Source: Bacteroidales bacterium (lineage in GTDB: Bacteria > Bacteroidota > Bacteroidia > Bacteroidales > UBA932). From it: a stretch of DNA of 34,095 nt. The stretch lies in the NCBI GenBank assembly GCA_017552475.1, contig JAFZPY010000092.1, positions 1 through 34,095 of the forward strand, read 5' to 3'. A model generated the notes under the pieces. It saw nothing but the letters and a program-made list of their open reading frames with translations. It did no database searches and was not told where the DNA came from. Within the stretch, counting starts at the first letter, position 1. Each line of letters starts with the position of its first letter. Positions 15,313-25,100 of the stretch are shown here, piece after piece. The position numbers and the translations under genes were made by a program.

Positions 15313-16872
15313 TTACTTTTCTACAATTTCAACGGAATCCTGTTTGGTGACAGTCACAGAAGCAATCTGTGCCGTGGTCATGTAGACGTATTTCAGTGAC
15401 GAAGCACCTGAGTACCACGAAGAGGAGGCTTTCCTGTTAACATTAAGAGTCTTCAAGGCAGGGCATCCGGTCACGTCGATGGATTCGAAATCCTCCTCAT
15501 ATCCATAGCCGATGTAATAGGATGTCGAGCTGAAGTTGACATTCTCTATGTTTTCACCTTTGATGACGATTGAGGGGACATTGGTGTAGGTGTAGCTGCC
15601 TGATGTATTGGTCACATCGGTGATGGGCCTTGAACCTGTGTTGACCTCCTCGACATAGCGGAGGTTGATGAGCTTCAATGTCTTTAGGGCGGGATATGCG
15701 CTGACGTCTACCTTCTTGACAGTAATGCTGCCAAGGGTAAGGCTTTCAAGGGCGGGGAACGCCTCAAGGCCCTCGATGGAATCCATAGTGGATGTGGAAT
15801 ATGAGCTTGCGCTCGTGGATCCAAGGGTAAGGGACGTAGCAGTGAGTCCGGTTTCGAGTATCTCGCACGCCCCTGTCTCATCAGCTATTATCCAGCCATC
15901 GCTATCGAGGCGGCTTCTGAGATTGGGATCAGGTATATTGGCAAATACAGGATTGGGATTCTGCTGCTTGATGTAGACATATCCGTACACCGTGCTGCTC
16001 TTTTTGAACTGGATCGTAGAGGCGCGACTGCCGGAGCAGGCGTCTGCGTGGAGGCTGACGTGCTTTGTCTGAAGGCCGGTAGTCTCGTCCATGGGCTCGG
16101 AGCTGGAATCAGTCTCGGAAAGCCAGGCAGGGAGAGAGTAGGTCACGTCGATATTGCTCTTAATGTCAAGAATGATATCCATGGCCTCCAGGCCTTTGAT
16201 GATGCGCTGTTCGCCGGCGACAAAGGCAGTATCCCTCTGGGCCTGTGTAAGGGTGACAGAGACTTCATCCTCAACACCGTCCGCCTTGAAGGAAATGACT
16301 CCGGTGCGGGCTTTGAATTCTTTGGAACGGTCTACATTGAAACGGAATATCTTCTTGCCGAACACGTCGGACACGTCAGATAGAGACACCCATCCGGAAG
16401 CATCGCCATAGTCGATATCGATATCATTCACATTGGATTCGACTTTGACGGTGAACGAAGAGGCATCCGAGCCGACTGTGAAAGCATCATCAGAATCAAG
16501 GACGATTCTGTAAGAAGGTGTGGAAACGACTGTTACGACCGTCACGGCATCGCCGGAGAACACTTTGAACGTAGCAGTCTTCCCCTCCTCCGTAGCATTG
16601 GGCGCGACAGTGAATGTCAATGTGGCGCCACTGGCTCCGGATACGGGAGAGACCTCGACCCAGTCAGAAATGCCTGACACTCTCCATTCGGCGGAGGATG
16701 TCACATTGACTTGGAAGGAACCGCCTTCGGGGCCGGAAACAATCCGCCCTTCGCTGATGCCAGCGCCTTCAACGGCAATCTCGCTCATCACGGGGGCAGG
16801 GTCTTTGCCGTCCTTGCCACACGCTGACAGCAGAATCCCCGCAATAGCAAATATTGAAATATATTTTTTCAT
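15313..16872 (-). CDS. Surface lipoprotein with BACON domains and leucine-rich repeats
   Basis: Lipoprotein of 519 residues, lipobox LLSAC with Cys18. Three consecutive beta-sandwich regions look like BACON domains: residues about 45-115 (SFQVNVTSSAEWRVSGISDW with a following SPVSG), 121-210 (ending VSVTLTQ) and 216-305 (ending VYIKQQN). A motif IPDPNLRSRLDSDGW at 313-327 then opens a leucine-rich-repeat region with FPALESLTL, YPALKTLKL and CPALKTLNV. In related proteins that motif is followed by a DxDxDG calcium-like loop, which is only vestigial here. BACON domains bind glycans, mucin or protein. It is the last gene of the locus, so it may be a surface anchor or capture protein. Function is inferred from domains and context. 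Confidence 0.8.
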   Translation of the reverse strand: MKKYISIFAIAGILLSACGKDGKDPAPVMSEIAVEGAGISEGRIVSGPEGGSFQVNVTSSAEWRVSGISDWVEVSPVSGASGATLTFTVAPNATEEGKTATFKVFSGDAVTVVTVVSTPSYRIVLDSDDAFTVGSDASSFTVKVESNVNDIDIDYGDASGWVSLSDVSDVFGKKIFRFNVDRSKEFKARTGVISFKADGVEDEVSVTLTQAQRDTAFVAGEQRIIKGLEAMDIILDIKSNIDVTYSLPAWLSETDSSSEPMDETTGLQTKHVSLHADACSGSRASTIQFKKSSTVYGYVYIKQQNPNPVFANIPDPNLRSRLDSDGWIIADETGACEILETGLTATSLTLGSTSASSYSTSTMDSIEGLEAFPALESLTLGSITVKKVDVSAYPALKTLKLINLRYVEEVNTGSRPITDVTNTSGSYTYTNVPSIVIKGENIENVNFSSTSYYIGYGYEEDFESIDVTGCPALKTLNVNRKASSSWYSGASSLKYVYMTTAQIASVTVTKQDSVEIVEK

Positions 16873-16887
16873 AATAATACTTTTTTA

Positions 16888-18294
16888 CTACCAATTGATC
16901 GGCACTGATTCAAGCGACCTTGTCGAAGGATAGAACTTCTCCGGCGTCTTAAGGTCAGAACCATAGATACCCTTGGCAAGGTAATTAATCGAATTGAAAT
17001 CCCTCTGGAGATTGCGGGAGTCATTCCACAACGAGAAGATCATCCAATAGCCATAATCAGAGGATATGAAGCTGTTGACCGAGCTTTCGGTAGGAGCGTA
17101 TCTCCACTGGGCGAATTCGCTGGACTGATAGGAGCACTGGGCGAGGGTCATGCCGTTGTAGGCCACGCCTTTACGGCCGTAATCGCCTACGCAGATACTC
17201 ATATAATCGCCAGGCTCGATGCCGTCAACGGCGGCGTTGCCGAGGGCGGAACCATACTGGTAGCTCATCATCTCCTTGTCAGGCATCGCCTTCTTCAGTT
17301 CGAAGTAGAGGCGGTTGCCCGCTGCCGTGGATCTGCTGGTAAACCAGGGAACAGAGAGGTCAGGGCTGCTGGAATACTCGTCATCGAGGTTGATGCCGTC
17401 GAAGCCATAGCCATAGCACATGGCAGCCATCTCTTTGGCGAATGCACGTGCTCCGGCATCGGAAAGCTGTGCGCATCCCGCGGCATCATGATTGCCAAGG
17501 ACGCTGACAATCACTTTGATACCCCTTTCACGGAGAGGCCTGATTTCCTCGTCATAGTGGTCGAGGATGTACTGGCACTGGGGGTTGGCGAAGCAGTAGA
17601 CGCGGCCTTTTTCAGCATCGTAATTGATGTTGTAGGCAAACAGTACGAGGTAGTCGATGAGGAGATGTCCGTCTTCGGTCTCGAACTGGAGCGCATTGAG
17701 AGGATTGGTGTTGTTGACTTCGAAGAATACAACCACTTTCTTCCTGTCGGCGGCGTCATCTGAGACGATGCTCTGGAAGGACATGTTGCGTACGAGGTAG
17801 ACAAGCCTCTCTTCGGAGACCTTTACGCCTCCGCTGGTCACCGTCGCTTTGAGGGGCAGGAGATATGTCTTCTCTTCCGAATCCTCAAAGGGAGCGAGGG
17901 TGAGGTTGAGGCTGTAGGAGCGGGTCTCGTCTGGAGCGACCAGGATCTCCCCGCTGTTCTGGAGAGAGTACTGAGCCTCCGGGAAAAGTTCGAACGAGGT
18001 GCCGTGGCTTTCGTTGTAGGCCTCAAGATAAGACGCATCATAGGAGATCTTCACATCTACTCCCTGCCTGGGCGCGCGGGAGAGTGTGAAGAGTACCTTG
18101 GTGTTGTATTCTTCACTGCGAAGGTCGACTACGTTGGCGGTCTTGTTGGTCTTGAAGTCACGGACACTGCCGATGAGGGTGACTACGTTGTCGTAGGCAG
18201 ACTCATCCACACGGTCCACGGTGATAGTGTCGTCGCAGGACGGGAATGCAAGGCCTGCGGCGAGTATTGCGATCGGGTAAAAAATCTGTTTCAT
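16888..18294 (-). CDS. DUF1735 + GH18 endo-beta-N-acetylglucosaminidase-like lipoprotein
   Basis: Secreted lipoprotein of 468 residues (probable lipidated Cys20). Residues about 35-165 form a DUF1735 domain (VLFTLSRAPRQGVDVKISYD), the N-terminal domain of EndoBT-3987. Residues about 180-450 form a GH18 barrel. The catalytic strand reads YGFDGINLDDEYSS at 296-309, giving Asp304 and the acid Glu306. The middle Asp of the chitinase motif DGxDxDxE is replaced by Asn302, a position that also varies in endo-beta-N-acetylglucosaminidases of the EndoF type. Such enzymes cut the chitobiose core of N-glycans and leave one GlcNAc on the protein. High-mannose preference is inferred from locus similarity only. 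Six bases separate it from the LamG gene. Confidence 0.87.
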   Translation of the reverse strand: MKQIFYPIAILAAGLAFPSCDDTITVDRVDESAYDNVVTLIGSVRDFKTNKTANVVDLRSEEYNTKVLFTLSRAPRQGVDVKISYDASYLEAYNESHGTSFELFPEAQYSLQNSGEILVAPDETRSYSLNLTLAPFEDSEEKTYLLPLKATVTSGGVKVSEERLVYLVRNMSFQSIVSDDAADRKKVVVFFEVNNTNPLNALQFETEDGHLLIDYLVLFAYNINYDAEKGRVYCFANPQCQYILDHYDEEIRPLRERGIKVIVSVLGNHDAAGCAQLSDAGARAFAKEMAAMCYGYGFDGINLDDEYSSSPDLSVPWFTSRSTAAGNRLYFELKKAMPDKEMMSYQYGSALGNAAVDGIEPGDYMSICVGDYGRKGVAYNGMTLAQCSYQSSEFAQWRYAPTESSVNSFISSDYGYWMIFSLWNDSRNLQRDFNSINYLAKGIYGSDLKTPEKFYPSTRSLESVPINW

Positions 18295-18300
18295 ATCGTG

Positions 18301-19488
18301 CTATTTGTCATCAGGGAGTGAAACCTTGGGCCATGTAGTGGGGAGATCGAGAGTCAGGTCGTTACCATTGGGAGAAGAGTCCTTGAGGGTGGTACCTGAA
18401 CCGTCATCCATCTTCCAGTAGGCGACCAGGCCTTCGGAATCAGGTTCTACAAAGTAGAAATGGTTGTCGGCGTTGATCTCTTCCTCAGTGAGGCAATGGT
18501 CCCAGATGCGGACTTCGGCGAGTTCTCCGTCAAGGTAACGGTCGGAAGAGTAGGAGTATCCGAGCCAGAAGTAGCGGCCGGAAGATTCGCCTTTATCGCT
18601 GCCATAGGCTCCCCATGTCACGCTTGTACGGCCTGAGGAGGCGGCGTCAAGGACCTTGCGGCCGTCGAAGTAGACGGTGGTCTTGCCGGCGTCAAAGACA
18701 CAGGCTACGTGAGTCCACTTGCCGAGAGTCAAGGACATGTTGGAGTTGGTCTGATTTGAGCTGGAGGCTATCTGGAGCTGTGTGTCGGGAACGCCGGAGT
18801 CTCCGATACGGAGAAGATAGTGTCCCTCGACTCCCATGACCGTGGAAATCAGACGTCCTGCCGCATTCTGGCGGACGAGGGCTTCAGCTGTGAAATGAGT
18901 CATGCCGGTGAACTTCTCAGGAGTCCTCCAGGACTGGGCGGCTGCGCGGTTGTTGGACATATTGCAGACTACGTTGATGAGGGCAGCTCCCTTGAAGACG
19001 TAGTATACGGCAGTCTTGGAAGCGAGTGCGTCGAGGCCCTTTACATTCTTGAGGACGACAGGCATCACATAGACCAGCTTGCGGTTGAGTGCGTCAAGTC
19101 CGGTGAACCTGACAGACACGGGAGATGAAGCATTGGAGCCTTTGAGGATGGTGGCCTCCGGGCTCTCTATGACGCAGCACTCTGCCGGGAGTGCGACTGC
19201 ATCGGGTTGCATGTACTCAGACTGGAATACGCTGAGGTAGGAAGGATCGGCGACAAAGGTGCCGTGAGTATCCTCGTCGACCCTGAGGGCAGAAGCGATG
19301 CTGAGGGTGCGCACCACGTCTCCGCCGCCGGCCTTGACCAGGATGTCTTCGGACATCACCTGGGTGTCGATGTAGAGTTTATTGCCGAAATGATGCTTTT
19401 CCATAGCCTCCTTCTCGGTCTGGCAGGCCGCGAGAAGGGCGACGGCGGCAAGGGCCGCAACACCATATTTTATAGTTTTCATGTTCAT
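18301..19488 (-). CDS. DUF1735 + LamG-like surface glycan-binding lipoprotein
   Basis: Lipoprotein of 395 residues with lipobox LLAAC (Cys22). A start two codons later at 19482 is equally possible. Residues about 35-165 form a DUF1735 domain (phrases such as LVYVMPVVLKNV). From about 175 to 385 there is a concanavalin/LamG jelly roll, shown by LTLGKWTHVACVFDAGKTTVY, then LAEVRIWDHCLTEEEI and VAYWKMDDGSGTTLKD. No catalytic residues are recognised. The arrangement matches non-catalytic binding proteins that sit beside GH18 genes in N-glycan loci. It lies between the two GH18-type genes with 6-base gaps, so it is part of the same operon. Confidence 0.85.
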   Translation of the reverse strand: MNMKTIKYGVAALAAVALLAACQTEKEAMEKHHFGNKLYIDTQVMSEDILVKAGGGDVVRTLSIASALRVDEDTHGTFVADPSYLSVFQSEYMQPDAVALPAECCVIESPEATILKGSNASSPVSVRFTGLDALNRKLVYVMPVVLKNVKGLDALASKTAVYYVFKGAALINVVCNMSNNRAAAQSWRTPEKFTGMTHFTAEALVRQNAAGRLISTVMGVEGHYLLRIGDSGVPDTQLQIASSSNQTNSNMSLTLGKWTHVACVFDAGKTTVYFDGRKVLDAASSGRTSVTWGAYGSDKGESSGRYFWLGYSYSSDRYLDGELAEVRIWDHCLTEEEINADNHFYFVEPDSEGLVAYWKMDDGSGTTLKDSSPNGNDLTLDLPTTWPKVSLPDDK

Positions 19489-19494
19489 GGCTGT

Positions 19495-20547
19495 TTATCT
19501 TACTGGAGAAGGATTCATGGTCGCGATGGCCTTGCCAATCTCGCTGTAAACATTAGTGATGTTGTAGTAGTCGAACTGGGCGTGGTTGACGCATACTCCT
19601 TTCTTGGAGAAGCCCGATGCAGGAGAAACGGCCCAGCGGCCTGCGCCTTCGATGGCGGAGATACCTCCGGAGAAGAGGCCGTCTGTGGCGGTCTCGTCGG
19701 TCACGTCAAAGGCAGTGACGCCGATAACGAACCGATCCGTGGGAACACCGGTCCCACAGGCCATGCCTACTTTGTAGTCCAGACCGACGACCGTAGTGAC
19801 AGACTCGGCAGGGATGATGATGTAACGGGCCTTTGAAAGGATGTCCGACTCGATGAGAAGGTTTGTAGGGGCGCCCTGGAAAAAGAAGAGTCCGCCACGC
19901 TCATCGACCCATTTCTCAAGGGGAGCGAAGAATGCTTCCTGAAGAGTGGTCTCGGCGGCTTTTCTCTCTGTGTTCAGTCCGAGAGGATTGATGCCTTCGA
20001 AGCATACCATGATGCCGGCGACGCCATACTCCGAGGCCTTGGCGGTGAAAGCACTGGCTTTGGCGGACAGCCATTCGGCCTTGTCCACTACAACGGGTTC
20101 TGAGCCTTCTTCCAGTTCGGCGTTTTGAGCCTCGACATCTTCGATATAGAGATTAAGCTCTTTCATGAGAGCCTCATAGTCGACAGGGATGAGAGTCGGA
20201 ATGGATTTCTCCGTAGCGATGGTGTTCATCTCTTCGAGAATCTGGGCGCTGACAAGGTCTGCGTTGTTGAGGACAACATAGTCGACGCTGTCGGGAAGAC
20301 AGGTGAGATGGTCCGCACGGCCAGAGAGGACTCCGTCCTTGTTGTCAAAGCGGGCTATGAGCACCTGATGCTCCGTGGCATGATAGTCACGGATAGACTG
20401 CATGTAGGACTCGTAGAGGGCGGGATTTTTATCCTTTATGGTCAGGTAGTCGAAGTCTACCGGCCTCTGCTCAGTCCACTTGTCGCAGGCGGCGGCGCTG
20501 ATAAGGAGAGCCGCGGTCCCTATGATGGTTTTGAGTATCGTTTTCAT
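19495..20547 (-). CDS. GH18-like lipoprotein with degenerate catalytic motif, probable glycan-binding protein
   Basis: Lipoprotein of 350 residues (lipobox SAAAC, Cys21). The fold looks like the Bacteroidetes GH18 subgroup: VDYVVLNNADL, then YGVAGIMVCFEGINP at 174-188 where the chitinase motif should be. Aligning Y-G-V-A-G-I-M-V-C-F-E-G with the usual YGFDGIDIDYEG shows all three Asp changed (Ala177, Met180, Cys182) while Glu184 remains. Without the Asp that orients the substrate N-acetyl group, hydrolysis is unlikely, so a binding role (SGBP) is inferred. It follows susD by 9 bases, the usual slot for a surface glycan-binding protein. The family call is moderately sure. Confidence 0.75.
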   Translation of the reverse strand: MKTILKTIIGTAALLISAAACDKWTEQRPVDFDYLTIKDKNPALYESYMQSIRDYHATEHQVLIARFDNKDGVLSGRADHLTCLPDSVDYVVLNNADLVSAQILEEMNTIATEKSIPTLIPVDYEALMKELNLYIEDVEAQNAELEEGSEPVVVDKAEWLSAKASAFTAKASEYGVAGIMVCFEGINPLGLNTERKAAETTLQEAFFAPLEKWVDERGGLFFFQGAPTNLLIESDILSKARYIIIPAESVTTVVGLDYKVGMACGTGVPTDRFVIGVTAFDVTDETATDGLFSGGISAIEGAGRWAVSPASGFSKKGVCVNHAQFDYYNITNVYSEIGKAIATMNPSPVR

Positions 20548-20556
20548 CTTAATTAT

Positions 20557-22161
20557 TTATTTGCAGTCAAACCAAAGTTTGGTGGACATCTGGTCCAAGC
20601 CTCCCAGATATCTGGATACAGCGGCGTTGACGTTGGTCTCGTTGCTGGTGTATTCCTCCTGGGGATATTTCATCCTGCGGGGGCCATCGTCAGGCACCAG
20701 ACCACGGGAGTTATTGGCAGCCGTTTCACAAGGGAGGATGTGGGGATAACCTGTGCGACGGATGTCGGCCCAGCTTTCGTTGCCGAGGGGGAAGTTGGCA
20801 ATCCATTTCTGGATCATTATCCTCTCCTGTTTGGTCTCGGCGTCTGCTGCGTCGTCCCAGGCTACGGTGCAGGAAGTCAGCTGGTTGTTGTAGTCATTTG
20901 AGCCGGCGGGATCCTCATAGGTGCCGGGACATGATGTAGCATCGGCCAGGTAAGCGTCAGCTCCTTTGGCTCCCCACTGTTCGAATGAGAGCCGTACGCC
21001 CTTTTCGTAGAATTCACGGGCTGTACCTCCCATATCCCAACCAAACACGGCAACGGCTTCGGCTTTCAGGAAAGCAGCCTCTGCGGGAGTCATAAGGACA
21101 ATGGGAGAAGCCAGCTGGTCGATGTTGATACCGGAGTATTTGTGACCGACGGTCTTGTGGTCTGGAATGACAATACCATGACGGAGACCGACATAGTCGT
21201 ATCCGGGCCATTCGCTCTTGGTGAAGTATGCGGAGCGGCGGGGATCTTTGTAACCGTTCATATAGAGGATGATGTCGGCGGCAGCATGCGAATCACCGGT
21301 AGTGATGCAAGGGGTGCCGTCGTCATGGGTGGCGAGACGGTTGTAGTTGACTGCCACGTACAGAGGGTTGCCGTCCTTGCCGAATGAGGTGAGCTGGGCG
21401 ATGTCGTCAGCTGATTCCATGGTGCCAATCTCGTGCGCCGCAACTTCCTCCGCCTTTTCGCGGGCATAGGCAGGGTCCGCATAGCTCATGCGCATGGCAA
21501 GGCGAAGCTTGAGGGAATTGGCGTAGCGGCACCATTTCTCTACATTGCCGCCGAAGATTACATCGGTGGATGCGGAGAAGTTGTTGGTGCGGTTGAGAGT
21601 CAGCGTGGCGATGGCTGCATCAAGGTCTGAGACCATAGTCTTGTAAGCTGTCTCCTGCGAATCGAATGCTACCTGGATGGCGCCGTCTTCTCCTATCATC
21701 GAATAGGGCATGGGGCCGTAGGTGTCGGCGATACGGTGCATGCCGGCTACTTTGATGACCTCGCCTACAGCGAGAATGGCTTCATCGGAAGTCACTTTTT
21801 TGAGCTGGCGGAGATTGGGGTAGATACGTGAAGGGAAATCTTCCATCAGGACCTTGGTCCAGTTGTTCGGCGGATTGAAGCGACCGATGGAGTTTTCATT
21901 GAAGCCGGCGTTGGCATCGGCGAGATAGCCGGCCATGGGGCCGCCGAGAAGGGCTTCCGTAAACTGGGTGGTGTTCACGTCGAGGGCAATGATACCGTCT
22001 GCGAGACCGAGGAGGGCTGAACGGACACTGTATCCGTCGCGCTCGAGCTCCTGATCGGTGGCTCCGTAGGGGTCGGTGTTGTATTCCTCGAAGTTGCGGG
22101 TGCAGGCTGCGGATGCGAGCGCTGCAGCAAATATCAGGGTGAATTTGATGTTCTTGTTCAT
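20557..22161 (-). CDS. SusD/RagB-family nutrient-binding lipoprotein (N-glycan-type locus)
   Basis: Outer-membrane lipoprotein of 534 residues, Cys20 after ALASAA. Family marks are NFEEYNTDPYGAT close to the lipid anchor, the tetratricopeptide-like helices (VGEVIKVAGMHRIADTYGPMPY; NSLKLRLAMRMSYADP), and the late block LMTPAEAAFLKAEAVAVFG written here as VLMTPAEAAFLKAEA. It resembles the SusD-like_2 subgroup rather than classical SusD. It forms the lid of the SusC transporter encoded 12 bases upstream and helps capture oligosaccharides. The C-terminal half includes RIMIQKWIANFPLGNESWAD, typical of the family. Confidence 0.93.
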   Translation of the reverse strand: MNKNIKFTLIFAAALASAACTRNFEEYNTDPYGATDQELERDGYSVRSALLGLADGIIALDVNTTQFTEALLGGPMAGYLADANAGFNENSIGRFNPPNNWTKVLMEDFPSRIYPNLRQLKKVTSDEAILAVGEVIKVAGMHRIADTYGPMPYSMIGEDGAIQVAFDSQETAYKTMVSDLDAAIATLTLNRTNNFSASTDVIFGGNVEKWCRYANSLKLRLAMRMSYADPAYAREKAEEVAAHEIGTMESADDIAQLTSFGKDGNPLYVAVNYNRLATHDDGTPCITTGDSHAAADIILYMNGYKDPRRSAYFTKSEWPGYDYVGLRHGIVIPDHKTVGHKYSGINIDQLASPIVLMTPAEAAFLKAEAVAVFGWDMGGTAREFYEKGVRLSFEQWGAKGADAYLADATSCPGTYEDPAGSNDYNNQLTSCTVAWDDAADAETKQERIMIQKWIANFPLGNESWADIRRTGYPHILPCETAANNSRGLVPDDGPRRMKYPQEEYTSNETNVNAAVSRYLGGLDQMSTKLWFDCK

Positions 22162-22173
22162 TTTCGGTCCTCC

Positions 22174-25100
22174 TTAGAAGTTGAGTCTTACGTTGAAGCC
22201 GAAGTTCCTCGTGGTCGGGGTCATGAAGTAGTCAAGGCCCTGATAGAAGTTGTTGGTGGTGGAAGCGACGGTCTCCGGATCGAAGGGTGCGCGGCAGTAG
22301 ATCATCAACAGGTTACGGCCTACGATCTGGACTGTGGCGTCGCATATGCCGCCGAGAGCCTTGCGGGGGATCTTGTATCCGAAGGATATTTCCTGAAGAC
22401 GTACATTTGTAGCAGAGTAGGTGTAGTACTGGGGCACAGTATCGGAGCCTGCTATGGTGCTGTACCATTTGCATGCGTCGATGATGTCTCCGTCATTGAC
22501 GGTCACACCACCGGCATCACGGGCGTCGGCAGAGGTGGCGGATACACCGTACCAGTCGAGCTTGGCCTGTGTGTTTGAATATACGATGCCGCCGATACGT
22601 GCGGTGATGAGTGTGCCGAGGTTGAAACGACCCAGCTTAAAGTCATTGCGCCATGCCATGTTGGCTTTTGGAAGGACGGAACCGAGTTTGACCATGTCCT
22701 CGAAGTTGGTGAGGGTACGGGTGGCGATGTTGCCTGACGCATCGACGTAGATGTCGCCGTTGGAGTCACGGACGAGGTCGGAGCGGGAGTAGAGATCGCC
22801 CAAGGTGCCTCCTTCGGTGAGGAAGAAGCGTGCATTGGCGAGGCCGCCCTTGGCAAGGTTGTCAAAGGAGATGTCTTCGCCTGTGACGGGGTTTTTGGCG
22901 TTCTTGGCGAGGCTGAGGACCTTGTTGCGGTTGGTGGAGAATGTGTAGTCGCTATCCCAGGTGAAGTTGCCCCAAGTATGACTGTAGCCCAGCGAGAGCT
23001 CGATACCGGTGTTGAGGATGTTACCTGTCTGGATATAGGCGGAATGATAACCGGAGCCGGAGGAGAGGGGGATTTCAAAGGTCTGGTTGCGTGTCTGGGT
23101 GTAGTACCAGGTGAGGTCGAGCTTGAAGCCGTCAAGGAAACGTGACTGGAGACCCGTCTCCCATGATGTGGTCATTTCAGGCTTGAGGTCAAGAGGGTAG
23201 TCGGCGTTGGTACCGTAGCTGCCGGTGCTGCTGTCGTATGAGTGGACAGGATTGGCGATAAGACGCTCGAATGCCGTGCCGACCTGTGCGAAAGAGCCGC
23301 GGAACTTGAGGAATTCGATCTGCTCGGGAAGGGTGAGAGTCTGCGAAACCACCCAGGAAAGGCCAGCGGAAGGGTAGAAGAAACTGTGCTTGGTACTCAG
23401 GGGGCCGAAGAGGGCGGAATCCCAGTCATTGCGGCCGGTGAGGGTGAGGTAGTACTGGCTCTTCCATCCGATTTCGGCCTGCCCGTAGATGGATTGGATC
23501 TGGCGCCTGGATTGGGTCTGACCTGGAGTCATCAGGGCCTTGTCAAGCATGAAGACGTTGAACTTGTTGGCAAGCTGGTCGGCCGAAATGGGACCGCCGA
23601 GGCTGGAGCCATAGTAGTACTGGTCGCTGATGGAGGTACCAAGGTTGGCATTGACGGACCAGTCATCGAAGCGTTTGTCGGCCGAAATGAGGGCATCCGC
23701 ATAGGTCTGGCGGTCATTGGCCTGGCCTTCGCTGTAGGAGCCGTTGAGGGAGCCGCCTGTAAGCTGGGTGTTGGTGGAGGCGAAATTCTTGGATTCGTCC
23801 ATGATGCGGGAGTTGTCCAGCCTTATTCTTGCTGCGGCCTTGAGCCATGTAGTGATGTCGTAGTTGAGGGTGCCGGCGAGGATGAAGCGGTTGCGCTTCT
23901 GGGTGGCGAGGTTACGGTAGTTGATCCAGTAGGGATTCTGCATGGTCATGCCGGCATCTCCTGCGGGCCAGTATTGGGTGTAGAGCTTGCGGGTGTTGTC
24001 CCAGCGTTCGTACATTTTGATATCAGCCCATTCGCCGCCGCGGGGGAAGAGGTAGGCGCCGACGATGGGGTTGTTGTAGAGACCCTGGTTGCGCATGTTG
24101 CGGTGGTCCTGGATGATGTACTCTACTGAGGCATCAAGGGTCATTTTGTCCGCAAGGAACTTGGTGGTGTTGCGGAATTTGACGTTATAACGGTTGTAGG
24201 CGCTGTTGGGGATGATGGAGGTGCTGTTGACAGCGGAAGCGGAGAGGTATGCCTGGTTTTTGTTGTTGCCGGTCGAGAGGGTGAAGGTCTCGGTGGCGGT
24301 CACGCCAGTGTGGAAGTAGTCGCTGCGAGGGTTGTAGCCGTAGTTATTGGTCGATGCCAGGGGAAGTCCGTAGCTGCGGACAAGGGAGCCTTCGGTGGAG
24401 GAGAGGTCGCCGGTGCCATAACGGTTCTGGAATTCAGGGAGGGTCGCCACCCGTGCAAGTTCGGTGTTGGATGAGAAGGTGACTGATGTCTTTTCAGCCG
24501 AGCCTTTCCTGGTGGTGACCACTATGGCGCCGTTGGCCGCGCTGGAGCCGTAGAGGGCCGCTGCCGCAGCACCGGTGAGGACAGAGACGGACTCGATGTC
24601 TTCGGGGTTGAGGTCGGCGACGGGGTCAGTCTGGCCGGTGGAGCCGAATTCGGTGCTGGCGTCCTGGACGGTGGATGTCATGGGGACACCGTCAATGACG
24701 TAGATGGCGTTGTTGCTCTGGGAGATGGATTTGCTACCGCGCATGACGGCACGGGTGGCGCCGCCGACGCCGGAGGAAGAGCTATTGAGCACAAGACCGG
24801 CGACTTTGCCGCCGAGCATGTTGACGAAGTTGGCGTCTTTGGATGTGAGCAGGTCTTCGGCCTTGACTTCCTGTACGTTGTAGGAGAGGGCCTTTTCCTC
24901 ACGGCGAATACCGAGGGCTGTGATCACCGTGCCTTCCAGCTCGGTAGAGTCTTCGCTCAGGATGATGTCAAAGAAGCGACGGCTGCCGATCGTCATCGAC
25001 TGCGGGGTGTAACCGAGGGATGAGATCTCGAGTGTACCATCTGCCCTGTCTGACGGGATGTCGAGTTCGAAGCGACCGTCGACGTCGGTAGTCGTGCCGA

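Noticed and set aside
15979..16100. Possible second enzyme domain in the BACON protein
   Set aside because: No catalytic motif could be seen between the third beta-sandwich and the leucine-rich region; the residues fit non-catalytic domains.
23242..24129. Plus-strand open frame of 295 codons opposite the first susC
   Set aside because: Gly/Val/Glu-rich mirror of the susC barrel; no independent support.
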